Below are positions 1-7,366 of a stretch of 64,000 nucleotides of DNA, one piece after another. This DNA comes from Methanobacteriota archaeon. Lineage in GTDB: Archaea > Halobacteriota > Methanosarcinia > Methanosarcinales > Methanosarcinaceae. The notes under the pieces are model-generated. The model had not been told where the DNA came from. It saw only the letters and a program-made list of their open reading frames with translations, and searched no databases. The DNA is taken from the NCBI GenBank assembly GCA_023399215.1, contig JAEWQJ010000026.1, positions 124,001 to 188,000 of the forward strand. The letters run 5' to 3'. Position 1 is the stretch's first letter, and each line of letters opens with the position of its first letter. A program made the translations under genes and the position numbers.

Positions 1-780
1 GACCTGATTTGTTACAACCACAGAAGCATTGAATAAATCCCCGAAGCGGAGCAGACCGTGCATGTGCTTGTTGAGTTTCTGCTGCCTGTCGGCAAGGGTT
101 CCCCTTCCCACATACTCAGCCCTGAAATGAGCCATAAGCGAATCAACAATCAGAAGGCGAACGGGTTTTCCCATCTCTCTAAGCTCGTTTGCCAGGTCTG
201 TTGCAGATTCAACAAGAAGAATCTGGTGATTGGAATTGTATGCTCGGGCGACATGGATATTCTGGAGAAACTCTTCTGGGTCAAGCTCCATGCCGTATTT
301 TTCGGAAAGCCCTTTTACCATCTGGGTAATCCTTTCAGGTCTGAAAGTGTTTTCAGTGTCTATGATGATAACCGAACCATTAAGCCCTCCGTGTTCCCTG
401 TCCATCTGGACATTGACTGCAAGCTGGTGGGCCAGCTGGGTCTTTCCTGAACCGAATTCTCCATACAGTTCGGTAATTGCCTGGGTTTCTATGCCCCCAC
501 CCATCATTTCATCAAATTCCATACAACCGGTCGTCAGCTTGCCTACCATTTTCCGCCTTTCAAGCACGACGTCTCCGGTCTCAAAACCTCCGATATCAGC
601 AGCTTGCCTTGCAGCATTGATGATTTTTGCAGCCGTTGATTCACCGATTTCGGCTGTAGTTGCAAGTTCAGAAGGAGAGGCAACAGCCACTGCTTCAATG
701 GTATTAAATCCAGCTTCTTTGAGTTTTTCTGCGGTTGCAGGGCCAACTCCGGGCAGCTCTTCGAGTGTTATTTGGCTCAT
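1..780 (-). CDS. radA: DNA repair and recombination protein RadA (3' end beyond window)
   Basis: Archaeal Rad51/RecA-type recombinase that forms filaments on single-stranded DNA and drives strand exchange. The first 260 codons are visible; the C-terminus lies left of the window (family about 325 residues). Residues 8-25 (ELPGVGPATAEKL) are the helix-hairpin-helix of the N-terminal domain, GEFGSGKT (107-114) is Walker A, LLIVDSL (about 219) is Walker B, and ARAYNSNHQ is the Rad51/RadA core. The ATG at 780 directly gives MSQITLEELPGVG, the usual family start. It is divergent from coaD, with a TATA-like element about 70 bp upstream. Identification is secure. Confidence 0.97.
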   Translation of the reverse strand, partial: MSQITLEELPGVGPATAEKLKEAGFNTIEAVAVASPSELATTAEIGESTAAKIINAARQAADIGGFETGDVVLERRKMVGKLTTGCMEFDEMMGGGIETQAITELYGEFGSGKTQLAHQLAVNVQMDREHGGLNGSVIIIDTENTFRPERITQMVKGLSEKYGMELDPEEFLQNIHVARAYNSNHQILLVESATDLANELREMGKPVRLLIVDSLMAHFRAEYVGRGTLADRQQKLNKHMHGLLRFGDLFNASVVVTNQV

Positions 781-1100
781 TACAAATTCTCCTAAGATGC
801 ACATGTTTGTATAAGGTGCATAACAGTTGCTCAACAATGGTTTTGCAGGTATAAATAACTAGAGGAAGCGAGGTGAAAGTGTTCTAGAGCGTCTCTAAAA
901 CACGGTTATATTGCCGGAAAACCAGGCAAATAAAGGGGAAAAAAGAAGGCTTTTTCTGGCACTCACATTTTAAAAAAGTCGAAGAAAAACAGAGGAAAAA
1001 TAAAAGAAGAAAAGAAGAAAAAGAGAGAAAATGAGTGAAAATTTCCAAAAAGCTGGGAAAAAACCAAAAATTCTTTTTACTTGGTAGATTATCACCCATC
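781..1100. other. Divergent intergenic region radA/coaD
   Basis: Non-coding spacer between the two divergent genes. Bases about 940-1060 are an almost pure purine tract on the plus strand (repeated aaaagaagaaaa-type runs); the open frame over it on the minus strand is low-complexity and not credible. The purine tract could be part of the coaD leader. Confidence 0.5.
848..860 (-). promoter_or_regulatory. Probable TATA box of radA
   Basis: On the minus strand this reads agttatttatacc, a good archaeal TATA element, about 70 bp upstream of the radA ATG. Inferred from sequence and position only. Confidence 0.4.
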
Positions 1101-1583
1101 ATGCCAAAGGTCGCAGTCGGCGGTACGTTTCAGTATTTTCATGACGGCCACGCCAAACTGATTGAAAAAGCATTTGAGATAGCAAAGGATGGAAAAGTCC
1201 ACATAGGTCTTACCTCGGACGAGATGCTAAGTAAAAGCCACAGCGTCGATAATTATGAAAAAAGGAGGAACTTGCTGCTGCAATACATAAAAGAAATGGG
1301 AATCCCAGACGACAGATATGAAATTACAAAGCTGAATAACCCCTACGGCCCTGCTCTCGAAGAGGATTTTGATTATATAATTGTCTCTCCTGAGACTTAT
1401 CCTGTCGCCCTTAAAATGAATCGTATCAGAGAAGAAAAAGGAAAGAAGCCCCTTAAAATAGAATACGTTGAGTACGTAATGGCTGAAGATGGAATCCCGA
1501 TTTCCTCGACAAGGATTGCAAAAGGAGAAATAGACAGGCACGGCAGATTGAAAAATAACATTAAGCATTGTGACAAGAATTGA
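1101..1583 (+). CDS. coaD: Phosphopantetheine adenylyltransferase, archaeal type
   Basis: Transfers AMP from ATP to 4'-phosphopantetheine, giving dephospho-CoA in coenzyme A synthesis. 160 residues. The N-terminus VAVGGTFQYFHDGHAKLIEKA carries the nucleotidyltransferase HxGH-type motif (FHDGH), and ISSTRI near residue 137 is the second nucleotide-binding motif. The frame stays open upstream to 1035, but that part is encoded in the purine-rich leader; the ATG at 1101 begins just before the first beta strand and gives the family's normal length. Five 14-nt repeats start at its stop codon. Confidence 0.93.
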   Translation: MPKVAVGGTFQYFHDGHAKLIEKAFEIAKDGKVHIGLTSDEMLSKSHSVDNYEKRRNLLLQYIKEMGIPDDRYEITKLNNPYGPALEEDFDYIIVSPETYPVALKMNRIREEKGKKPLKIEYVEYVMAEDGIPISSTRIAKGEIDRHGRLKNNIKHCDKN

Positions 1584-1651
1584 GCACTAAGAAGTGAACA
1601 CTAAGAAGTGAACATTAAGAAGTGAACATTAAGAAGTGAACACTAAGTAGT
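1582..1651. repeat. Tandem repeat, 5 x 14 nt
   Basis: Five consecutive copies of a gaacactaagaagt-type 14-mer, starting inside the coaD stop codon. Copies differ at one or two positions. Same period as the arrays at 3637, 10094, 40707 and 59232, but a different sequence. Confidence 0.9.
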
Positions 1652-1698
1652 TTCACTAACACTAAACGATTAGACCTTAGTATAATCAGATTAAAGTA

Positions 1699-1708
1699 GC
1701 TATAAATC
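1699..1708 (+). promoter_or_regulatory. Probable TATA box of the 1733 gene
   Basis: gctataaatc lies 25-34 bp before the ATG at 1733, so transcription would start close to the start codon (nearly leaderless mRNA). Inferred from motif and spacing. Confidence 0.4.
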
Positions 1709-1732
1709 AGGACAGAGCCATAAAGTGATAAT

Positions 1733-2065
1733 ATGCCCAGAGAATTTACACCGAAAGACATTGAGATTTTTAACAAGCTTGCTCCCGAAGCCAGAGGAAG
1801 CTTAATTTCCAGGGAAGCAGGGCACCAATTTCCCTTTATCCTGCGCCCGGTATCCCACAAGTTTGCCGAGTCTTCTGAAGATTTCAGGAAAAGACTGGAG
1901 AGGTTGGACCCTGAAGAACTTGATTACCTTGTAGGGCTTGCCCTTGAAGGAAAGGAAGATGTTCAATCCCTGGACGAAGATCTTGAAGAGCTGGTTGCAG
2001 TAGTTGCCGAAAAGCTGTCTCCTGAGAGAGCAAAGCAGCTAAAGGACTTTGTGGGCATTTTCTGA
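1733..2065 (+). CDS. Conserved hypothetical protein, 110 aa
   Basis: Function not recognised. A soluble, charged, mostly helical protein without membrane segment or cysteine. It starts MPREFTPKDIEIFNKLAP and has an acidic helical second half (SLDEDLEELVAVVAEKLSPE). It ends 14 bp before the ATG of the downstream endonuclease IV-like gene, and the spacing suggests one transcript, so a DNA-repair-linked role is possible but only by context. Codon use resembles its neighbours, so I take it as a real gene. Confidence 0.75.
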   Translation: MPREFTPKDIEIFNKLAPEARGSLISREAGHQFPFILRPVSHKFAESSEDFRKRLERLDPEELDYLVGLALEGKEDVQSLDEDLEELVAVVAEKLSPERAKQLKDFVGIF

Positions 2066-2079
2066 AAGGACAGTTGAAA

Positions 2080-2913
2080 ATGCCCCCGAAAGATCTACTT
2101 TTCGGAACCGCAGGAATTCCGAGAAGCTCAAAAGGAACAGGCAGTGTCTCAGGAATCAAACGGATCAGGGAACTTGACCTTGACTGTATGGAGCTTGAAT
2201 TTGTCCAGGGAGTGCGCATGAGCGAAAAAGGGGCAAAAAACGTCCTGGAAGCTGCAAATAACGAAGATGTAGCCCTGAGCGTCCATGCCCCATATTATAT
2301 CAACCTGAATTCTTATGAAGAAAAAAAATTAAAAGCCAGCCTGGAAAGAATTTACAATGCTGCAAAAATAGGTAGCCTCTGCGGAGCTGAATCAATCGTA
2401 TTGCATGCCGGATTTTATCAGAAAAGCACCAAAAAACATACCTTTGAGAGCATATCAAAAGCCCTGAAAGAGCTTACCGGACAACTTCGAGATGAAGGAA
2501 TCCAGGCAGTCCTGCGTCCTGAAACTATGGGCAAACGTACACAATTTGGAACACTTGAAGAAGTGCTTGCATTGAGTGAAGAGATCGAAGGGGTCATGCC
2601 CTGCATTGATTTTTGCCATCTGCATGCGAGGGAAGGAAAGGAAAACTCTTACTCTGAGTTTACGGAAATTCTATCAAGAGTAGAGGAAAACCTTGGAAAG
2701 GAAGGACTTTCGAACATGCACATGCACATCTCAGGAGTTGAGTACGGCACGAGCGGAGAAAAGAAGCATCTGCCTCTGAAAGAATCGGATTTAAATTATC
2801 CCGATCTTATAAAATCCTTAAAAGAATTCAAAGCCCAAGGAAGGGTCATACTTGAGAGTCCTATTCTTGAAGAAGACGCACTTATGTTGAGGATGCTTTA
2901 TAAAGAAATATAA
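2080..2913 (+). CDS. AP endonuclease IV-like (xylose isomerase-like TIM barrel) protein
   Basis: 277 residues, with the TIM-barrel pattern of the endonuclease IV/xylose isomerase-like superfamily: LSVHAPYYINL, ESIVLHAGFYQ, VLRPETMGK, PCIDFCHLHAREG, MHMHISGVEYG and VILESP follow one another as strand ends carrying the metal-binding His, Glu and Asp residues. Predicted to cut DNA at abasic sites using divalent metals; this archaeal branch is diverged, so the substrate is inferred. Start: a TTG at 2074 is in frame, but the ATG at 2080 sits 9 nt after aaagga and is preferred. Probably cotranscribed with the 110-residue protein just upstream. Confidence 0.8.
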   Translation: MPPKDLLFGTAGIPRSSKGTGSVSGIKRIRELDLDCMELEFVQGVRMSEKGAKNVLEAANNEDVALSVHAPYYINLNSYEEKKLKASLERIYNAAKIGSLCGAESIVLHAGFYQKSTKKHTFESISKALKELTGQLRDEGIQAVLRPETMGKRTQFGTLEEVLALSEEIEGVMPCIDFCHLHAREGKENSYSEFTEILSRVEENLGKEGLSNMHMHISGVEYGTSGEKKHLPLKESDLNYPDLIKSLKEFKAQGRVILESPILEEDALMLRMLYKEI

Positions 2914-3169
2914 TTTTGATTTTATAATATATTCCCACGAAGAACACCATTATAAAATTTACCTGGGTGCTCATAGCCCAAACAAAAATGTATCCGATAT
3001 TCCTGATAAAACTCTAATATATATTTCTTATTTTTTTGCTTAACTTTTTAGAAAATAGCTTACAGGTAAAAGAAATTAATATGTACCTGACATTGCAAGC
3101 ACATATTATTCAAGACAATATTAAGGATACATTCTAAGCAAATCCGATTGATAAAGCAATTCCCATATT

Positions 3170-3460
3170 TTATTGAATGCCGCTCCAACTGTATTGCTTA
3201 CCGCTATATTGGTGCTTACCCTTTTTAGCCCCACGTTTTGCTAAATACGTTGCCTTGTATTTAATCACTATGTAAACTCCAGCCAGGCCCACAAGAATGT
3301 AGACCAGCCGCGAGAGAATGGATTTTTTTCCAAATATAGCCACTACCAGATTAAAGTTCAGGAGTCCTACAAGACCCCAGTTAAGAGCCCCGATTATCGT
3401 TAGCAGCTTAGCCGGAATGTATAGAGTATTATCCATAAGCATTCTATGCATTTTACGCAT
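3170..3460 (-). CDS. DUF378 family small membrane protein
   Basis: 96 residues. The block LLTIIGALNWGLVGLLNFNLVVAIFG followed by SRLVYILVGLAGVYIV is typical of DUF378 (bacterial YuzA-like proteins): two transmembrane helices joined by a short loop, with a basic glycine/tyrosine-rich tail. Function of the family is unknown. Start: the frame is open to 3556, but the ATG at 3460 has a strong GGAGG ten bases upstream and fits family length. It stands alone, flanked by non-coding DNA and gene debris. Confidence 0.85.
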   Translation of the reverse strand: MRKMHRMLMDNTLYIPAKLLTIIGALNWGLVGLLNFNLVVAIFGKKSILSRLVYILVGLAGVYIVIKYKATYLAKRGAKKGKHQYSGKQYSWSGIQ

Positions 3461-3636
3461 CTTTATCAAACCTCCCCACTGAAATAGAGAACTCGAAAAG
3501 GACAGATCATCTTTTTCGGACTTGGAAAACTCCAGGCTTTTGGATGATCCAATCACTTGCTCTCGTAAACAATGTTGGAGCTAAGATATTATGAATCTAT
3601 TCCTTAACCTGGCATCGGGTGTAAAAAATGAATTTC

Positions 3637-3692
3637 GATATACTCATCTTGATATACTCATCTCGATATACTCATCTCGATATACTCATCGA
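3637..3692. repeat. Tandem repeat, 4 x 14 nt
   Basis: Four consecutive copies of gatatactcatctc (last bases vary), nearly perfect, in the non-coding region upstream of the DUF378 gene. Confidence 0.9.
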
Positions 3693-3769
3693 TTGAAGAG
3701 TACTCAAAAAGGAATAGTAAAGCTGTGTAGGATTAACCTCAAATGATGTGAATATCTTAGGAGCCATCT

Positions 3770-4140
3770 TTAAACCGAGAACCATTTGTCCATTTGACAT
3801 AATGGCCGCAGACACATTACAGCTTGATTCTGTACCCTTTGATTAAAGCGTATCAATCTGCCTTCGCTTATTCTACCTCACGATTCTTACGATGGTACAC
3901 TTTACGTTCTCCATAGTATTCTTATCCTAACCAATTATCAAAGCCAGGTTCCTTGAGTTCTTGATATTATCATGTGAGCTTCACACACAAATGTTATCAT
4001 TTATGAATGAACCTGTCCATGATTTAAAATGGACTAAATTTGTACCAAAGTTAAGGTCAGCCTGTGCCCATCCTGAAAACCCCTTAGTAATACTGTCAAG
4101 TCACAGGACCTGGCAAATCCAGCCATTTTGAGCATGTGAG
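3770..4140 (-). pseudogene. Possible heavily decayed gene, unidentified
   Basis: The minus strand gives protein-like stretches interrupted by stops and frameshifts, for example QELKEPGFDNWLG, EYYGERKVYHRKNREVE and, in another frame, SGWAQADLNFGTNLVHF. Composition is coding-like but no open frame is longer than about 35 codons. I do not recognise the family; a dead transposase or surface protein would both be possible. The signal is weak and could be partly chance. Confidence 0.3.
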
Positions 4141-4169
4141 TACGTCATCTCACAGTAAACCTTTCTAGG

Positions 4170-4412
4170 GTGATACATACCATCCTGACATACAATCCTT
4201 CAAAATACCACTTAATGGAGAAATATCTGACCTACTTTTACATGTTTACCTATTTTTGCATGTTTTCAAGCTTATCTGTAGAGTTCTGGACAGAGATGAA
4301 ACAGACAGACATAAAAAATGATAATAACTGTACTTCGCTAGATGAAGCTTTTGAGCAAACTATTTATTTAATGCAAGGAAAGAGGCAACCTATTGGCGAA
4401 GAGCCCGCCTAA
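4170..4412 (+). CDS. Doubtful small open frame, 80 aa
   Basis: No recognisable domain. The first half is aromatic-rich (YLTYFYMFTYFCMF) and the second is polar (SLDEAFEQTIYLMQGKRQP). No convincing ribosome-binding site; an internal ATG at 4297 would leave a 38-residue product. It lies between two pieces of decayed DNA, so it may be a gene remnant rather than a gene. Confidence 0.2.
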   Translation: MIHTILTYNPSKYHLMEKYLTYFYMFTYFCMFSSLSVEFWTEMKQTDIKNDNNCTSLDEAFEQTIYLMQGKRQPIGEEPA

Positions 4413-4465
4413 ACTATATAGTCTAAACCGTTTATGCTGATAACTTTTATATCAACTATTGAGGT

Positions 4466-4663
4466 TTTAATGATATACTATTATGTGTATACTATTTAAT
4501 TGATAGTATAGGTGGCTTCATAAGTGCTACCTCGAGATATGCTTTAGGTGGATGGATTCAAAATAGCTTCGTCAATTTTCCAGCAGGTACATTAACCATA
4601 AACACAATCGGAAGTTTCTTTTTAAGGAAGCACTTGAAAGCAAGAAATAGTTGGAAGTGTTGA
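4466..4663 (+). pseudogene. crcB (fluoride channel) fragment
   Basis: The frame ending at the TGA 4661-4663 encodes GGFISATSRYALGGWIQNSF followed by VNFPAGTLTINTIGSFFL. This closely resembles the N-terminal part of CrcB/Fluc fluoride channels (GGxxGAxxRYxLxG...FPxGTLxxNxxGSFxLG). There is no in-frame start codon, and homology stops after GSFFL, where the sequence runs into a short unrelated tail and stops one base before the ppa ATG. Only about 40 of about 125 residues remain, so no functional channel is made. Confidence 0.65.
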
Positions 4664-4664
4664 T

Positions 4665-5162
4665 ATGACTGAAAGACAGGTCGAAAGCGTAATTGTTGAA
4701 ATTCCAAAAGGGAGCCGGAACAAATTCGAATATGATAAAGAAAAGAGACTGATAAAATTCGACAGAATGCTTTCTTCTTCAATGGTATATCCCTCGGATT
4801 ATGGTTTTTTCCCAGACACACTGTCCCTTGATGGTGACCCTTTAGATGCTATGGTTTTAACCTGGGAACCCACATTTCCGGGTTGTGTAATCGAAGTCTA
4901 TCTTGTAGCGTTATTTGACATGGAAGATTATAAAGGAAGAGATCAGAAAATCTTATGTGTTCCAAAGAATGATCCAATGTGGAATTATATTGAGTCGGTC
5001 GACCAGGTTCCGCCTCATTTATTTAAGGAAATTACTCATTTCTTCCAAACTTATAAGAACTTAGATAAAAAACAAGTGAAAGTTATCGGTTGGAAAGGCC
5101 TCGAAACAGCAATCGCTGTACTTCAGGAAGCTAAAGATCGATATGCTGCACAGAAAAAATAA
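4665..5162 (+). CDS. ppa: Soluble inorganic pyrophosphatase (family I)
   Basis: Hydrolyses pyrophosphate to two phosphates in the cytoplasm, pulling nucleotide- and aminoacyl-transfer reactions forward. 165 residues, normal for the archaeal enzyme. DGDPLDAMV (about residue 56) matches the family signature DxDPxD that binds the catalytic metals; YPSDYGFFPDTL precedes it, and GRDQKILCVP and HFFQTYKNLDKKQVKV are the other conserved blocks. ATG at 4665 with a preceding ttggaagtg. The upstream DNA is a crcB remnant, and its own stop codon lies inside a segment matching the pilus ATPase gene. Confidence 0.97.
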   Translation: MTERQVESVIVEIPKGSRNKFEYDKEKRLIKFDRMLSSSMVYPSDYGFFPDTLSLDGDPLDAMVLTWEPTFPGCVIEVYLVALFDMEDYKGRDQKILCVPKNDPMWNYIESVDQVPPHLFKEITHFFQTYKNLDKKQVKVIGWKGLETAIAVLQEAKDRYAAQKK

Positions 5163-5229
5163 AGCAGACGAAAAGCCAGAAAACCATTGTCACCAATTGC
5201 TGGGAATGCGATTCTGGACCTTCACTGTA
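5160..5229 (+). repeat. Diverged copy of an internal piece of the pilus ATPase gene
   Basis: By eye, 56 of 64 bases match 7467-7530 inside the ATPase gene. The copy still translates as KQTKSQKTIVTNCWECDSG against KQTKSRKTIVINCRECDFG, then reaches a TAA. It begins at the ppa stop codon. It looks like the remnant of a second copy of the ATPase gene or of the Cys-rich module it carries. Confidence 0.75.
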
Positions 5230-5263
5230 AAAAAGTGAAGAAAAATAACTGATAAAATTACTT

Positions 5264-5383
5264 GATTTGTAAAATGAGCATTGGATGTTAATTGATTTAC
5301 AAACTGAGCATTGGATGTTAATTGATTTGTAAAATGAGCATTGGATGTTAATTGATTTGTAAACAGAGAATTGGATGAGAATC
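5264..5383. repeat. Tandem repeat, 4 x 30 nt
   Basis: Four head-to-tail copies of a 30-mer beginning gatttgtaaaatgagcattg; the first three nearly identical, the fourth degenerate. The rest of the 5163-5786 spacer is AT-rich, with no other feature seen. Confidence 0.92.
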
Positions 5384-5786
5384 CGATTTTACTATTTTTC
5401 AGTTTTGCACTGATTCTGTAAACCTTATACAGAATTCAGTTCCTGAATCTCTTTTTAACTCAACTATTAAACAAGATGCCTAAACCCTCATCAGCCTTTG
5501 GCACATGCATGAAACATGAAAATGTTAGATAGATATTAAAGTTTTTCATAAGAACCATAACAATTGGCTAATGAATCAGGTCATCACGTCGTTCCCACTG
5601 AGATAATACTCAATTGTTGAATAGTTTGAAAAAGTTGTTGTGTATACCAATAACTGGTCACATATGGAGTTTGAAGGAATTATTAAAGTTCAGAGTTTCT
5701 GTTCAATAACCTGGGGATACAACCGGAAATAGTATAAAAGAAAAAATTATATAAATGGGTTAAATAAAAACGGGCAGGGGAAATAA

Positions 5787-6425
5787 GTGATAACCGAAAA
5801 CCTCGGGTTTTTAATCCACGTTTTCACAATTATCTTCGTTGTTGTTAACCCAATAAGCGGAGTGGTAACTTTCATCTCTTTGACCAGCAAGGTGATGGAT
5901 GAGGAAAAAAACGAAATCGCAAAAAAGTCAGTCATACTTGCGTGCGTAATTGCCCTATTTTTTGCAATTGCAGGAAATATCATACTTAACCTATTCAGCA
6001 TTAGCGTGGATTCGCTACGGGTTGCAGGAGGAATCCTGCTTTTCAGCATTGCTTTTGATATGATGCATGCTAAAATCTCAAAGGGGAGGATTACTGAAGA
6101 AGAGATATCTCGCTCTCAGGAAAGAGAAGATATCTGGATCTTCCCGATAAGCCTTCCGCTTCTGACAGGACCCGGTACGATCAGTACAGTGATTGTCCTG
6201 ATAGGAGGAACAGAAGCAATTGTGCAAAAAATAATAATTCTTGTATCAATCATACTGACGTTCATTATCTGCTATTACATCTTCCATTTCTCAAGGGGTA
6301 TTCACAAGCTTATAGGATATAATGGGATGCTGGTCTTTACAAGGCTGATGGGACTTTTGCTTGCTGCTCTTGCAGTGGATTTAACTGTTAAAGGTATAAT
6401 AAATATATACCAGTTAACCGTTTAA
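5787..6425 (+). CDS. MarC family (UPF0056) integral membrane protein
   Basis: 212 residues with about six hydrophobic helices. The motif FVVVNPISGVVTFISLTS near the N-terminus, the central AGGILLFSIAFDMMHA and PLLTGPGTISTVIVLI are characteristic of the MarC family, whose transport or sensing function is unknown (despite the name, MarC was found not to determine multiple antibiotic resistance in E. coli). Start GTG at 5787, with gcagggg about six bases upstream. A single-gene unit. Confidence 0.9.
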   Translation: MITENLGFLIHVFTIIFVVVNPISGVVTFISLTSKVMDEEKNEIAKKSVILACVIALFFAIAGNIILNLFSISVDSLRVAGGILLFSIAFDMMHAKISKGRITEEEISRSQEREDIWIFPISLPLLTGPGTISTVIVLIGGTEAIVQKIIILVSIILTFIICYYIFHFSRGIHKLIGYNGMLVFTRLMGLLLAALAVDLTVKGIINIYQLTV

Positions 6426-7342
6426 GAAGTAAGTTTTACATGCTGTCTCACAACTCAGCCTGTTCTCTAAACTTCTTGATATTCCATAATTTTCCGGTTT
6501 CCGGGCTTCTACGCGTCGTTTTAACGGCATGTACTCAGGGGAGTGTTCACCTTACCCCAGGGGGTGTTTACCTTACCCAAATACAATGTCTCAAAATTCA
6601 TAGTAACCATTGAGTTCCATGGCTTATTTGGGGATGTTAAAGCCCGTTTATGGGGTAATTTGCAGCATTCACGTCAAAAACAAAACATATTATGCAATTG
6701 TTGATGTGCTATTTTGATCTTGTGAGCTGCAGCCGAGAGAAAGCTACAGCCCGTTAGGAGACCTGTCTGGAAGTATCAGTGTCTCGATTAAGAAAGAGGT
6801 TACTTTCGAGATGAAGCTTTTTTACTGAAAATGAGAGTTGTGCAGATCTGGGAATATTTTTGGAATCGATCACTTGATACCTCCAAGATATAAATAACCC
6901 AAGCTCGTTATATAGTTATTGGATGTATTCTATATATTTTAATTTTTACTATATGGGTTCACTTTCATGGGGTTGATTTGCAGGGATGGAATGAGAATAA
7001 GTCCAATATGCAATCATGTCAGAATGATATTCATCGTGCACCGTCGCCATCGTGCACAACCGTTCAAAAGAGTATATACTAAGGTATACGAATTTCAATA
7101 TTCAAAAAGAAATTGAAGGGGTTTAACTCCTTTTGCTTTTAGTCCTCGTTTGTTTTACCGCCCTCATGGATTTCGCCTTAGCCGTATTTCTTTTTGACTG
7201 TGACTTTGAGCCGGTTAACCGTTAAAGATTGGTAGTTGTCGTAATCCTCTAACGGTTGAAAGCATCTTTACCAATATAAATTAATAGCCCTATTTTCCGA
7301 TCAGTCGAAAAAACTTAATACACTTGAAGATAAATTAAGAAG
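6426..7342. other. Long non-coding stretch upstream of the pilus ATPase gene
   Basis: No credible gene. It holds a near-repeat gtgttcaccttacccc / gtgtttaccttaccc around 6541-6580, a small imperfect hairpin (gaagggg-ttta-actccttt) near 7120, and scattered coding-like fragments too broken to name. A TATA-like ccaatataaatt near 7270 could serve the downstream operon. Confidence 0.4.
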
Positions 7343-7366
7343 TTGATAGGGAAACGGGGGTTTGAT

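Noticed and set aside
884..1102. 72-codon minus-strand frame (FFPSFLEIFTHFLSFSSFLLLFF)
   Set aside because: Produced by the purine-rich tract on the opposite strand; low complexity, no ribosome-binding site, overlaps the coaD start.
1615..1860. 81-codon minus-strand frame
   Set aside because: Covers the 14-nt array and antisense of the 1733 gene; no support.
5264..5383. 30-nt repeats considered as a CRISPR array
   Set aside because: Units are contiguous with no unique spacers, and no cas genes are present; the same applies to 19753-19903.
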